Positions 11,211 to 23,985 of a stretch of 64,000 nucleotides of DNA are shown here, piece by piece. The stretch is from Amoebidium appalachense (taxonomy: Eukaryota; Ichthyosporea). Every line of letters starts with the position of its first letter. The stretch's first letter is position 1. The translations under genes and the position numbers were made by a program. Under the pieces are notes generated by a model. The model worked only from the letters and a program-made list of their open reading frames with translations. It searched no databases and was not told the DNA's origin. The stretch spans positions 186,001 through 250,000 of the forward strand of contig CAVNZM010000005.1 in assembly GCA_963693365.1 (NCBI GenBank), given 5' to 3'.

Positions 11211-11501
11211 GGTGTGTGGTGTGTGTGTGTGTGTGCTGTGTGTGTGTGTGTGTGTGTGTGTACGCGGACGTCTGCGTGAGTGTGCCGTTTGGGTGGATAT
11301 GAGTGTGCGCCGTGAGTGTAAGTGTTGAATGAAGACTTGACATGCACACATGGGCCTAGAAATTAAACTCTGTGTGTGTGTGTCACAGCAAACTGAATAA
11401 GTGTGGATGTGTGCGGCACACCAGCCTAATGCCCTGCATTATTGCCCCACCTCCACCTTGCTGCCCCCAGCCACGGCAACCCCACAGCCACGCTGGGCCC
11501 A
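10521..11501. other. Intergenic, no gene supported
   Basis: Mixed unique sequence with a C tract at about 10823-10855 and GT-rich repeats at about 11170-11265. No exon or RNA gene could be supported. Confidence 0.5.
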
Positions 11502-11546
11502 TCAGTCGTCAAAACTGTAGCCGGCATTCTCATGGGCCTTCACCTT
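11502..11546 (-). CDS. Candidate terminal exon (15 codons), parent gene unknown
   Basis: On the minus strand a GTCCACAG acceptor is followed in phase 0 by KVKAHENAGYSFDD and a TGA. The peptide looks protein-like. The obvious upstream partner is the decayed F-box/LRR gene on the same strand. Support is limited to the acceptor and the peptide, so this stays weak. Confidence 0.25.
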   Translation of the reverse strand, partial: KVKAHENAGYSFDD

Positions 11547-11577
11547 CTGTGGACACACACAGTCAGGGGGATGCGTA

Positions 11578-11692
11578 CTACAATATTAATATTGATATTG
11601 ATATCAATATCTAATATTAATATTAATACTGATATCAATATCTAATGTAAATATTAATACTGATATCAATATCTAATAATATTAATAGGGTG
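11578..11692. repeat. AT-rich tandem array with GATATC palindromes
   Basis: About three and a half imperfect units built from TATTAATA, CTGATATCAATATCTAAT and similar words. It contrasts sharply with the GC-rich surroundings. Each unit is near-palindromic around GATATC. It translates to Ile/Asn repeats and is not coding. Confidence 0.8.
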
Positions 11693-11817
11693 GCAGGTTG
11701 GTTGGGGACTGGCCTTGGGCAGAGGCAGGGTGCAGCGGGCGAGTCGAGCGGCTGCCACATCGGTAAGGTTGTAGTGGCGTAACGGTGTAGTGTTGTAGTG
11801 GGTGGTATGGTGGAGGA

Positions 11818-11819
11818 AT

Positions 11820-11888
<69 letters not shown>

Positions 11889-12230
11889 CGTGTGTGCGTG
11901 CACAAGTGCATGTGTGTGTATGTGTGTGTTGGGGAGGGGCCAGGGGTCGGTGTGTGTGGGTATGGTGGGCACCTTGTGTACGTGGGTGCGTCTTTGTGGG
12001 GGGAAGAGGCGGGGGAAGGGGGGGGAGGGGGGAGGGGAGGGATTGGGTATCGTGGGGCCATGCGTCTGTGTGTGTGCGCGTGTGTGTATGTGTGTGTGTG
12101 TGTGCGCGCGTGGTCCGCAGAAGGGGGGGGGGGGGGGGGGAGGGGAGGGGGGGGAGAGGAGCGGGGAGAGGGGGGAGAAGGGGGGATTGGGTATGGTGGG
12201 CCCTTTTGTGTGTGTGTGTGTTGGGGGGGG
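11818..12230. repeat. (GT)n and G/A-rich low-complexity block
   Basis: (GT)n at 11822-11884 is followed by alternating G-rich and GT-rich patches to the edge of the LRR remnant. No coding potential is seen on either strand. Confidence 0.85.
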
Positions 12231-12235
12231 GGGCA

Positions 12236-13696
12236 TTGCCTTCCAATGAGAGGCCCTCCAGATGCAGCATGCGCAGTTGCTCGCACTCAATTAGGGGCTC
12301 AAGGTCCGTCACAGCCACATTGGCCAGATGCAGCCAGCCCACATTGCTGAAGGCCAATGGCTCCACAGTGCTGAGCTGCAGACAGTCTGTTGCTGTGTAG
12401 CTGGTGAGTGTGTGCGGCACACTGCCTGTGCTGGGTGCCGTCAGGCCCGTGCACCTGCTGACCCCACACACCACAGGGCCCCCAGGTCTAGGGGATGGCC
12501 CGTTAGATCCATGTCCTCCAGATGCAGGCCCGTGAGCTGCTCCAGGGCTGCCAGAAAGTTCCATGGTGGGTTGGGGGTGTTGTTGAGGCTCAGTGTGCGC
12601 AGGCACTGGGCACTGGCCTGCACGCAGGGCAGGGGGCTTGTGGAGGCCAGGTGCAGGGTGCTGATCTGGGGGGAGGCCAGCTGTAGGGGGCTGGGGGTGT
12701 GCAGGCCTGCTAGGTCCACCTCCACTACAGTAGGTGGGGGCACTGCTCAAGGCCACTGGGGGGGTCGAGGGTGTGTGCCCACAGGCGCAGCACTTGTAGG
12801 TTGGGCAGGTAGGGTAGGTCGGTGAGGGTGAGGTAGTTCTTGTCCCCAAACAGGCCCAGGTGCGTCAGGTGGGTGCATGCAGCCAGGCCCCCCACATGCA
12901 CCGTGGCCTGCATGTGCTGCATGTCGATGTGCAGCGTGTGCAGGGCTGTGAGCCTGCTGGTGAAGTCCAGGTCGGCCCATGTGCTGGGCTGGGCGGTGGT
13001 GTGCTGCACACTGAGCACATGCAGGTTGGGGTAGCGGGATATCAGGGCCCCGGCAGGCAGCTCACTCGGCCAGGTGTTGCAGTTGATGCTGTGGTGGCTC
13101 ATGTGGTTGTTCCTGCTGGTAGCACGGTAGGGGGGTTGCAGTTGAATGCCAGGGACCGCAGCTGTGTGCTGTGGGGCAGCAGCGCCTGCATGTAGGCGTC
13201 AGGCACATGGTCCCCCTGACCTCCAGGGTGTGCAATGTGGCGCCCAGCACCGTGCCACTGGCCAACGTGGCGACTAGGCCGCGGCCTTGGCCCTCTCCCC
13301 CTCCCGCCAGTACGTGAGGTCCTCCGCCACGTCCACGTGCTGCATGCTGGGTGCCACACCAGCACAAATTCTAGGCACCGCATCCACATGTCACGTTCAT
13401 CCTGAGCCTTGCACGCCATATTGCTCACATATCGCCCAGGCGAAAATTCTAAAACAGAAAACGTAGGGCCCCACGCGCTCACAATGTCGGCCAGGGGGGG
13501 GGTCTCCGTTTGGGAAATTTGCCAGTACGGTGGTGAGGGTTTCGGGGATGGCCAGCTTCATGCGGCCTGCATTGGGTTGACGGGCCAGATGGGCAAAGCG
13601 GCGGCACACGGCTGACAGGCGCACGCGGTCCTGAAAGGCCACATGGCACATGATGCGCAGCACTAGCTCATCGGGGAGGCGTGCAAACCCACACAC
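12236..13696 (-). pseudogene. F-box / leucine-rich-repeat protein, decayed by multiple frameshifts
   Basis: The minus strand opens after a TTTTCACAG acceptor with a clear F-box (LPDELVLRIMCHVAFQDRVR...LSAVCRRFAHL). Leucine-rich repeats follow (YPNLHVLSVQ, LTALHTLHID, LTHLGLFGD, CLRTLSLNNT, LTGLHLEDMD, LRMLHLEGLS). The reading continues only by switching frame at about 13500 (C8 run), 13350, 13270, 13220, 13100, 12730 and 12480. Several switches sit at G/C runs. Intact proteins of this class are substrate adaptors of SCF ubiquitin ligases. Here the lesions, without plausible introns, point to a pseudogene. Because the neighbouring core-1 gene and the 1,067-codon LINE frame are intact, wholesale sequencing error is less likely but not excluded. 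Confidence 0.6.
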
Positions 13697-13988
13697 TGTG
13701 AAAACATGTGCACGTGTGTGTGTGTGTGTGTGTGTTGTTACAACCGATAACCAGGTTAGTTAGTGGTCCCATGGCAGCAACCACATAGCCTCCCCGAGCC
13801 CTCCAATCACCAAACAGTACAACAAAGGCTGTTGTTTTCGAACCCTTTTGGGCACCATTCATCCTGTTCTTTTCCCAACTCACTCTCTCTCTCCCTCTCA
13901 ACCTTTTCCATCATTCCCATTTTCACATCGCAGCTACCGTGCAGCAGGCAAACCTCCGCCTCCCCCCCCCCCCCCCCCCCCTCCCCCC

Positions 13989-13990
<2 letters not shown>

Positions 13991-14078
<88 letters not shown>

Positions 14079-14098
14079 CACACGCACACACACACACA
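13991..14098 (+). repeat. (CA)n microsatellite
   Basis: About 50 CA units preceded by a C tract (13964-13990). No exon is attached. Confidence 0.95.
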
Positions 14099-14237
14099 GC
14101 TCCTCCTTCATGTTTTATGTAAACTGTCCTGCAATAAGCCGAGTTTTTCTGTCCTTTTTTCCCGATCGAGGAGGAGGGAGTGGTGGTGGTGGTGGTGGTG
14201 GGTTGGGTTGGGGGGAGGGGGAGGGGGGGGGGGTTTG

Positions 14238-14478
14238 AATGCGGAACACGGTACGAAGTACGCATACACGACGAGAAGCATGGTGCAGGACACATGCAAA
14301 GGCAAACATTCAAGTATGCAACATCAGCCATGTGCACAGTATGCGTCATAAGCAGAGCCCATCCTCAGGGAGGACCCAAGTCATCAATTGCGTCTGAGTT
14401 TTGACCCCTTAGCCCGCGTATATACGACGCTTCAACTCAGACAGCAGCATCAGCTGAACTTGGGCGGGTCAACCCGTC

Positions 14479-14479
<1 letters not shown>
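14238..14479 (-). repeat. Family R dispersed repeat, 5'-truncated copy
   Basis: On the minus strand it runs from AAGACGGGTTGACC to GCATTCAAA, matching 9709-9942. Both ends abut C tracts (G on the plus strand, including a run of about 42 at 14480-14521). H2 arms are intact. The conserved GTCGAAAC reads GTCAAAAC here. Confidence 0.85.
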
Positions 14480-14521
<42 letters not shown>

Positions 14522-14523
<2 letters not shown>

Positions 14524-14693
14524 AGGATATGGTACACAGCATAGGTGTTGTTAACAAGAGTAGACCCCGTGCTTGTGTGGGGTGAGCGAGTCTCGAAGTG
14601 AGTGGGCAATGATTTGGTGAGTGAGCGGATGAGTGAGAAAGTGGTGTGTGCGTGTGTGTGGATGTGTGTGTGTCGGCGGGCGGGCGGGGGGAG

Positions 14694-14727
<34 letters not shown>

Positions 14728-15521
14728 GGCTATAGCAGGAAATATCAAGCTCATAGTTCACCAGAGAGTCATCAGGCATGCATATTGCACTCCAGAGCTG
14801 TAATGGCTCCAACATACCCCCCCCCCCTCCCCACCACCACCAACGTACACACACTTTCCTCTTGTTAAAAGCTGTGCCCATCGCCAATTTCAAGATTAAA
14901 TGCCAGACAGAATAGCATACGAATTTTTGAGAGTGGGGAGGAGTATCGGCCTTGTACGTGCACAGGGGTTGAAAGAGAAACAGCAGGGCAGAACGCGAGT
15001 GCAGGCCACGTGAACACACCAACAAGGCCTCATTGGGGGGGGGGGGGGGGGGGGGGGGAAGGGAGGGAGAGGGGGCGAGAAGTCGGGAGCCTGGGGGGAA
15101 GAGAGAAAGCAAGAAAGAAAGAGAGAGAGGAGAGGGAGAAGGAGGGTAAAGGAGAGGGGGGGGAAAGGGGCAAGGGAAAGGGCGGAAATTCCTGCCGTTC
15201 ACAGGTCTAGCTACCTGCCTACCGAAACGTACAAGCAGTCAAGCGCAGAGGTGTGCACAAGCAAGCAAACAAAAAACACCCTCTCCACCCGAAGCACGAT
15301 TGGCCCAGCTGTGTGTCACGGTGCCGAGGATATTAGCAGGCACAAGAACTAAAACAAGGAAAAAGGGACGGTGCGGGTGAGCAGGAGAAAGCTGTGGTCG
15401 GAACGAGCAGGTGACACATATGAGTCCAGATGGAGGGGGAGGGAGGAGGAGGCGGGGGAGGGGGGAAGGCGGAGGGGGGGAGGGGGGGCGGGGGCGGGGG
15501 GGGGGAGGTGGTGGCACGCAC
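14522..15521. other. Low-complexity and unassigned sequence
   Basis: G tracts at about 14700-14724 and 15038-15058, GA-rich patches and some unique sequence. No exon could be supported, apart from the weak one that follows. Confidence 0.5.
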
Positions 15522-15612
15522 CAGCCTCTGTGTCTGCGGGCTGCACAGGCTGGCCCCTTTGCCACCGCGAGGCGGACAGCCGCTGCCCGGGGCTGAGGTT
15601 CACGTTGCCCAT
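15522..15612 (-). CDS. Candidate first exon starting MGNVNLSPGQRL
   Basis: The minus strand ATG at 15612-15610 opens 30 codons of protein-like sequence (MGNVNLSPGQRLSASRW...) that end in phase 1 at a GTGCGT donor. The start Met-Gly-Asn could permit N-myristoylation, which is inference. No matching downstream exon was found, so the gene is not established. Confidence 0.3.
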
Positions 15613-16008
15613 AATAGGCAGGTGGAGAGAGTGGACGTGACTGAAGACGCGTGGGAAATGTTCACCCTGTCTCCGCAGCTAGGCTGAGTTGCAGTGGCAC
15701 ATGCAGGCGGATGAAGCTTATTAGCAAGGGCGCAGCGCCCGCGTGTGTGTGTGTCGTGTGTGAGGGTGAATGTGTGGGTGTGTGCAGGTGCTCTGTGTGT
15801 ACAAAACTCGCTCACAGTTACCAGCAAAAAAAAAATAAAAACAGTTATTAGCACGGTGGACAGCTGTGCTGGTAGACAGGCCTGCAGGTCCAGCACCGTT
15901 CGTGTTCCAGGGTTTGAAATATGGTTTCTTTGGGGATTTTCCCGCCATTTCCCCTCTTGTAGCCGTGAACAACTCCAGCCTCGCCGTTCTCAAGGGGAGG
16001 GGTGGTGT

Positions 16009-16066
<58 letters not shown>

Positions 16067-17122
16067 GGGAGGGGCGGGGGGAGGTGCTGTTTATTCAAGA
16101 CCGTTGCCCACCTGCACGTGCACAGGGTGCCACCTTCCTTGACCGTCGGCCTGCAGGATCCTATTTTGAGCCCTTCACCTGCCCTCCTGCTGCAGTGGAG
16201 AATTGAAAAACGTGCTCGCCCTCGACCACAAGCCTTCGATTCACTGACCACCCCATGTGCTTGCAGGAAAACAACAATAGTGAATGCAGCCCCCCCCCCC
16301 CCCCCCCCCCCCCCCTCCCCCCCCCCCCCCCCCCCTCCCCCCCCCCCCCCTCTCCCCGTCCCCCCCGGGGGCCTCACACTAAGTAACGAACACACCAAGT
16401 CACACAATTCACAAGCTGCCCCTTTAGAAATTCATACGGTAAGAGGTGTGAGCTCAGCGGCCTGAGGCTTGTCACCTTTGAGGCGCAATGTTGGGAAAGA
16501 GGGGTGAGAGAGAGAGGGGGGGGGAAGGGGGGAGAGAGAGACGGAGGGGGGGGGGGGGGGGAGAGAGGGAGAAGCGAAGGGAGAAGGGAATGGGCGCGCG
16601 GGGGGGTGAGAGGAGAGTTAGGGGGAGGGGGAGGGGGAGAGAGGGGGAGGGAGGGGGAGAGGGGGAGGGGGAGAGAGAGAGAGAGAGGGAGGTAGGGAGA
16701 GTGGGGTGGGGAAGAGAGAGAGGGAGGGGGGGGGGGGGGGGGGGGGGGGAGGGGGCACTCAGAGAGATGGGGGGAAACTTATTTAGTCACGAAGCAACGA
16801 CGCCATATACACAAAATATGCTACTTTTACTTGCATTCAAATTCTGAGCCCCGCCTGGAGGCTGTCCGTTACCACCAAGGTTCCCTCGCAGCTGTGGGTG
16901 CCGAACCCAGCAGGTATACTTTGAATGAGTATGCACGTGTGCCAGCTGTCTGCTTCTTGTGAGTAAAAGCCGTCAGAAACCGTGACAGAAACCGTGAATG
17001 GTTTTTGTACTGTATCCATTTGCCCACGTGCGTGTGGCACTGCGTGTGCGTGCGTGCCTGTGTGTGTTGCGCCGTCTGCCTGTGCGTGTATGCTAAGGGA
17101 AAATTGTGAGTGTGTGTGTGTG

Positions 17123-17202
<80 letters not shown>

Positions 17203-18496
17203 CGGGTGTGTGTGTGTGTGTGTTAGAGGGCGGGGAGGGGGGTGATGGTGGTGGTGATGGTGAGGGGGGGGGGTGGGGGGGGGGGGTAGTCCCCGTGACA
17301 GTGTTCAGACGGCCGCGCCTTGACATCTTGAACCGGGCTAGCGTTTGTGAATGTGGTAACCACCGGATCCGCCGCTTTTAACGGCCACATAGGCTTCCTT
17401 TGCCTGCGATGCAGCGGGTTCAAGGAGAGTTACATGTTGGGAGGGCCTACAATTTTTTTTTTCGCACACATCCTAATACATCATGTGGTACAAGGCCTGT
17501 CTCGCAGCAATCAAGCTCTTTTCAGGAATATGGCCTGACACGTACTGACGGTGTCACGCGCCATCTCGCCTCGTCGACGCCGATTTTTCCTCCCTTCTTC
17601 GCAGCCCGCAGCCGTTTTTCTTCGCAGCCTTCCTTCTTCGATTTCGCGTACACAGATAGGCATTGTCTTTACTAGCGAGACATTTCTGCTGAGGTAGGAA
17701 GGAAAATGAGGCACCACCTCAGTGGTAGGAATATGGCTGCTTCTTTTCGTTTTCAAGTTCTGGCAGCTAGTTCTGGCTGGTTCTGCAGTTCTCGACGTGG
17801 TCCGACTCAGTCACAGGCACATGCCAATGGATAAAATTGGAGGGCGGTAAAAATACCATCTCAGGATGGTGGAGTCTTGCGTGATACGGGGGCCCATGGG
17901 GGAGGAAGTGTTGTGTTAAAAGTGAGCACACATGCGCGAGACCTAGAAACAAATAGGTTTTTATTCTTCTTATAGCCCACAAGAAACTCCCGCGTACTTT
18001 TTTTTTCGGGTTTTCGTAAGCAGCGTATGCATAAAGGCACGCTTTTACGAACAAGCCTTCAAGGTAACATCTGGGTGACTCCTACAGTACTACTAGGCTA
18101 CTGCACAGTGAGACACAACACAATATTTTGCCGCCCTCCCACCACCAACCAATCAACTCAGCATTCCTTAGCAGGCACACTACGGGGCCGGCCCAGGGGC
18201 CAGGGGCCCCACACGACTGTCAGTCGACACACAGGCACAGTCATGTCATGCTCATAGTTGCCTGCACCGGGTCCGTGAGGCCAATCGCAATATATCGTGC
18301 TCTTTACTCCCCCCAGGTGTAGTGCATTGTGGTCTTTACATAACCAGCTTACCCTCCTACATTTCCATTCAGGGTGCAATAATCTGTTACAGCACCAACA
18401 ACAGCCCTGTATTGCTAGTCTTCACCTAACCTATACTTCGGTATTCCAAGTGTAGCTTTCAGACACCACGTCCAAACCCCCACCAGCCCAGGCACC
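15613..18496. other. Intergenic, repeats and unassigned sequence
   Basis: Contains (GT)n at about 16008-16049 and 17116-17198, C tracts at 16289-16350, a GA-rich block at 16500-16750 and unique sequence at 17290-18480. A 67-codon minus-strand frame at 16837-17040 has no recognisable features. Nothing else is supported. Confidence 0.5.
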
Positions 18497-19656
18497 ATGA
18501 AGCTGTCTAGCGCCAAGCTCTCCTCGTCAATGACAAACCTAAGTCGTTCGCTGGGTCTCAGCCAGCAATCCAGCGTAGTCATACCGCAGACAAGGTACTT
18601 AGGGTTTGCAGGGTGTCTTGGTTCTGTGTGTCCTTGGTGCTACCCCAGTTGTGGTGAGAAACGAGAACTTGCAGTTGTAGTCACACAACATTTGCATGCA
18701 GCCAAGGCACCGGGGGACTAGTAGCCGTTACCCTGCCAAACGCACCTACGTGTACCCGATTCTTTGTTCTTATCTGCGCAGTCACCACCCAGTGGTTTAA
18801 ACATAGCCAGTGCATAGGCCCCTAGTGGGTTCTCTTATCTCTGTGTGTTTGTGGTGCACACGTGGTTTGCTGCCTTCGCATATTCCGGCAGCCACTCCCT
18901 TAAAACTGGCTTGCAGTTCTCCACTGTAGAGCGTACACCTTTGGCAGTGGTCTCACACTCAGTCCCCTACTTCCCTCCACTCCTACCTCCCTCCCTCCAA
19001 CCCCCTCCCCCACGTACCAACAGACCTTACATGCACACACGCAGCTATATGCTGTTGCTAAAACTAGCCGTGGCCCTGATCACACCGCCTCCTAACCAAC
19101 CCTTCCCCCCCCCCCCCCCCTCCCCCCCCCCCCCCTCCGGCGGCCTCCTTGCCCCTCCTCATACTCACGCTTTAACCCTACTGCTCCCTCCCTCAGTGGC
19201 CAAACCATCTATGAAAACCCACCACCGATCGAGCAAGTGGCAACACAGTTCCGTGCACAACGTGCATATGTCAGTGGGGAGAATAACGGCATAGTGTTCT
19301 ATGAGCGCCACAAGGGGGCCAACACGGATGTTGTGCTTTCAATGGATGAGACGGGCATGAGTGTGTTCACTATTGACCACAAGAGCCAGAGCCACTACGC
19401 ATACAGCAACATGAACAACATATCACACACAAGAACAGCAAACGGCAACTTTTTGGTATGTGGGTGTCTTGGGATCCAGTACTTGACAGCATGTTTTTTT
19501 CCTTTTGCCACACAGGAACAAACTGGCTCGCAAGTTACACTGCATACGGGAGGGGGGGGGGGGGGGGGGGGGGGGGAGGGGGGGGCAGATGGTGTGGTCA
19601 GGTCTTGTTGATATAGTGTCCTGCCGGCACAATCTTTTCAATTTTTGAACGCGGCA

Positions 19657-19690
<34 letters not shown>

Positions 19691-19842
19691 AACACGTGCT
19701 CCCCCAGGCCATCCGAATGAAGGATGGGGAGCGTGCAGTGTTTTTCAGCAAACAGACAGATGCAATTAAGGCCTCTCTCGTGGCTCACCTCAACAGCCAC
19801 ACAAGCATCAAGTTTGGAACGTACCAGAACAACTACTCGTAA
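18497..19842 (+). CDS. 163-aa protein, possible PH/FERM-C-like fold, 3 exons
   Basis: Exons 18497-18594, 19197-19455 and 19708-19842 join in phase (GT-AG) into 163 aa ending at TAA. The first exon is Ser/Leu-rich and basic (MKLSSAKLSSSMTNLSRSL). The remainder alternates short hydrophobic strands (GIVFYERHKG, VVLSMDETGMSVFTID, AIRMKDGERAVFFS) and ends with a helix-like segment (QTDAIKASLVAHL). That strand-then-helix pattern resembles PH/PTB or FERM F3 domains, but it is a visual impression only and no diagnostic motif is present. Introns carry C, G and CA tracts. The function is unknown. Confidence 0.6.
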
Positions 19843-19875
<33 letters not shown>

Positions 19876-20201
19876 ATAGGGAGATTATGGAATGTATGAA
19901 GAATATTTTAGGTTAAGACAGAAAAGGTGAAATATGGTTGGTGGGTGTGTAAGGATTGCTGGGCTTTAAAAAATTAACCTGGACCAACAAAGCAATGGTT
20001 TTTACATTTTTCTTTGTACACGATGAAATAATTTCTGGATTTCACAACGAAATAGAATGCTTTACTTATGTTTCGTTGACCCGTTGGGAAAGAAAGATTT
20101 CGGCCAAGTGGACATAGAGGTAGTGCAAAGTCACTTGAGTTATGCTTGTAATGACGTGCATGTGAGATGTAAATCGGTTTCAACACACACACACACACAC
20201 G

Positions 20202-20234
<33 letters not shown>

Positions 20235-20283
20235 ACACGCACACGCACACGCACACGCACACGCACACGCACACGCGCGCGCG

Positions 20284-20315
<32 letters not shown>

Positions 20316-20847
20316 GACACGCGTGCTCGCACATACACACACATGCCCGCATGCAAGCAAGCAAATATAAAACACAAACCGTAGTGCGGGCACACACATA
20401 CACCGGCATACGTTTAAAGCTCAAAAACAACACCATGCACACATGCACAAATGCAAATGTGCACAAATGCACATGCCCAAAGAAACACACAGAACACACA
20501 CACACTCCCAAACACACACAGGCACATGCACAGACACCATTAAGAGAAACACATATGCAGCCTAGTTACCGTGCACAATACACCATACCACAACAATCTT
20601 TTCCTCGTCTTTTACACCAGTTTTTCTTTATGATGGTCACACCTCACATACGCACCATCAATGTTGTGTTAACATATAGTCGTAAATGATCTATCAGCCA
20701 GCCTGGAATAAATTGTAAAGTGGTTGGCCTGCAATAAGATGTGTGGGATATTCACATGAGAGCAATGGTGTGCATTTTCTTTCTCAAGGAAAGGGGTGTG
20801 CCCAACTCAGAGAGTGTGTGTTTGTGTGTGTGGTGGTGGTGGTGTGT

Positions 20848-20918
<71 letters not shown>

Positions 20919-21261
20919 GGGGGGGGGGGGGCAGCTGTGTGTGATAATGATTGCGGTGAACTTGTATGGGAGGAGATTCAAACTACTGGGGGAATGTCCA
21001 TCTCTCTTACACATTGTGTACATATGTGTTAGTGCCGGCGTGTGTGGTTGGGTAGTTGTTGTTTGGGTGGGCAGGTGTATGAATGTGTGCGCATGCATGC
21101 ACACACAAGCCCACGAGGGAGTGCTTAGCCTACGGGAGAGGGGGGGGGGAAAGGGGGGGATGGGACATCTACAGTCCAGGTTGAACATTTCCTGGCCCAA
21201 CTTATTCAATATTGCCGACGTCGGGATAAGTATCCTTACACTCACACGCACTCTCACACTC

Positions 21262-21297
<36 letters not shown>

Positions 21298-21342
21298 CAC
21301 ACACACATACACACGCACGCACACACACATCACACAGGCCGG

Positions 21343-21383
<41 letters not shown>

Positions 21384-21743
21384 CCCCTCCCCCCCCCCCC
21401 CCCCCCTTCTCTCTCACAAAAAAACAGACAGACAAACAAACACCAACACAAATGCAAACACAAGCACACGCACACGAGCACACAAATCTAAACACAGGCG
21501 CACCTATCGGGCCCTTTCCGAATCTGAGGCTGTGTGGGTGAGTCTTCGACTTTGCACAGCATGGGATAGCGTGGGGGAGTGCAAAAAAAAAAAAAAAAAA
21601 AGAGTGATTGTGATGGTGTCCATGTGTCTGCATGTGTATAACGAATGTCTCGGGATGTGCACATAGTATAGTCTGTGTGCACGTGCATCCCCGCTGCATA
21701 TATATGCATATATATATATGCATGCAATATATATATATATATG

Positions 21744-21798
<55 letters not shown>

Positions 21799-21949
21799 TG
21801 CATGCCTCCAGAAAAGGGGGTCGGCAGTCGATGGCTTATCAAAAAGGCATGACACCAACACTCCATTTGCCCCACTCTGCACAGCACAGCACAGCACGTG
21901 TCCTTTTGTGTATGGTGGTGGTGGTGGTGGTGGTGTGTGTGGTGTGTGT

Positions 21950-21980
<31 letters not shown>

Positions 21981-22093
21981 TGAGCACGGCCAAAAAAAGA
22001 GGGGGGGGGGGGGGGGGGAGGGGGAGGCAACTGTTATTGAGGCAGGGGAGCGTTGTTTGAGTTTTTTTTTTCGAAAGGTCAAGTTTTTGTTGT

Positions 22094-22140
<47 letters not shown>

Positions 22141-22149
22141 GTGTGCGTG

Positions 22150-22212
<63 letters not shown>

Positions 22213-22632
22213 CAGTGTGCGTGTGTGTGTGTGTGTGTGTGCGTGTATGTGTGTGTGTGTGTGTAACGTGTGTATGTTTGGGGAAGGATGGCCGGGAGGG
22301 GGGGGGAGAGGGAGGGGGGAGGCTACTCTTTTACGGCACCTGATCAGGCCACTGAGTATCGAGGCAGTGTGCACGTGCTGTGATGCCTCTGCTGCAGCTG
22401 GGCAGTGTGAGGACTCATATGCATGCCTCCCCCCAGCACACCATATGCTAGCACTTATCTGCAGACCGTGGGATAAGATGCATAGTTTGTCCAATTGGGC
22501 TTCCGACCCGGAGGCTCGTTCTCTGTAGGTAGCACTTTCGCAGCTATATATGCTCTATATTTGTTCGCTTTTTTCTGTTTTTGATTTTGCGATTGGCGTG
22601 CAACCGCGTGTGTGCGTCTGGATGTGGAGGGG

Positions 22633-22665
<33 letters not shown>

Positions 22666-22835
22666 GCTTTAATACGTGGCTTCGGACCACAGAATTTGGT
22701 AGCATTTTAAGAAGTTGTGACATTGAAATGTACCTTCGCAAATAAAGAAAGGTCGAAAAGGGGAGGATGGCAAGCACTTAAGGAGGGTGGCCACTGTCAT
22801 GAGCCAGTGTCCCTATTGCCTGGCTTGCATTTCAG
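19843..22835. other. Microsatellite-dense intergenic stretch
   Basis: Holds a G tract at about 19845-19874, CA/CG-rich repeats at 20182-20340, (GT)n at 20848-20914, CA and CT repeats at 21238-21406, (AT)n at 21690-21796, (GT)n at 22097-22264 and a G tract at 22636-22663. Unique sequence at 22330-22540 and 22680-22830 may hide exons of the gene ending at 22982, but none could be phased. Confidence 0.6.
21690..21796. repeat. (AT)n microsatellite with ATGCAT interruptions
   Basis: Long ATAT run flanked by ATGCATGC palindromic words. It is self-complementary and able to extrude as a hairpin. Confidence 0.9.
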
Positions 22836-22982
22836 TGGTCGTTCCGCCTGACCAAGGTGTACCCCGTGCTCTTTGGTTCATCAGTGAAGGAGGTGGTTCA
22901 CTGTGACATACCAAACGCTGTCTCTTGGGGATTTTATCGCAGCATTTACAAGTATTACCTGTTTGATCAGCATGCACGGTGA
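22836..22982 (+). CDS. Candidate terminal exon, 48 codons plus stop
   Basis: After a GCATTTCAG acceptor, an open phase-0 frame reads WSFRLTKVYPVLFG, then SVKEVVHCDIP, then WGFYRSIYKYYLFDQHAR and TGA. Aromatic/hydrophobic alternation and balanced codon use suggest a real C-terminal exon. I could not find an upstream exon in the right phase, and the protein is not recognised. Confidence 0.35.
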   Translation, partial: WSFRLTKVYPVLFGSSVKEVVHCDIPNAVSWGFYRSIYKYYLFDQHAR

Positions 22983-23084
22983 CACAGCGCTCCGGGTCTG
23001 CAGGTACAGACGGCGGCAAAGAATTAATACTTCTTCTTCTTCGTCTTCTTCTTCTTTTTTTTCCCCATTTTTTTTCCAGAGGGA

Positions 23085-23160
23085 TCCTCCCAGGGGCCTC
23101 ATAGGGACTAACATTCCGCCTTCCACACAGCACGGACTGTACCGCCGCTAGAGGTGCAAT
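23085..23160 (+). repeat. Diverged dispersed repeat, copy 1
   Basis: About 75 nt, GGGGCCTCATAGGGACTA through CACGGACTGT to AGGTGCAAT. It matches 23900-23985 in order and spacing with scattered changes. Both copies follow T-rich tracts. Confidence 0.5.
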
Positions 23161-23359
23161 CGGCTAAGCTAACATGTGTTACCAAACCTAACTGCTCGGC
23201 ACATGCCTAGCCCAGGGTTTACATATCAGCCTCGTTGGTGGGTGGAGTGGATCACTTCAGTTTGTGGTAGTTTGACCGGCGGTGGTGCCGTGTGTCACGG
23301 GGTGTGTGTGTGTGCGTGTGCGTGATCTGTGTGTGCATTTCCGTGTGCGCGCGTGCGTG

Positions 23360-23745
<386 letters not shown>

Positions 23746-23899
23746 CTGCCCGCCCGCCCGCCTGCCCGCTCGTCTGCCCGCCCGCCCACTCTCCACTCGA
23801 GCTCCTCTTCTCAGTTTTGCAAAGGTGCCTCGGAAGTTCCACTATTGCCCAACCAATGGTTTTTTTTCCCTTAAAAAAGAAAATCCGTCACTTCCCAGA

Positions 23900-23985
23900 G
23901 GAGCCCCCCCAGGGGGCCCTCATAGGAACTACCGTCTTCACAAAGCACCGACTGTGCCCTAGTTTTATAGGGTGCTAAAGGTGCA
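23900..23985 (+). repeat. Diverged dispersed repeat, copy 2
   Basis: Partner of 23085-23160: GGGGCCCTCATAGGAACTA, then GCACCGACTGTGCCC, then AAAGGTGCAATAAGC. Confidence 0.5.
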
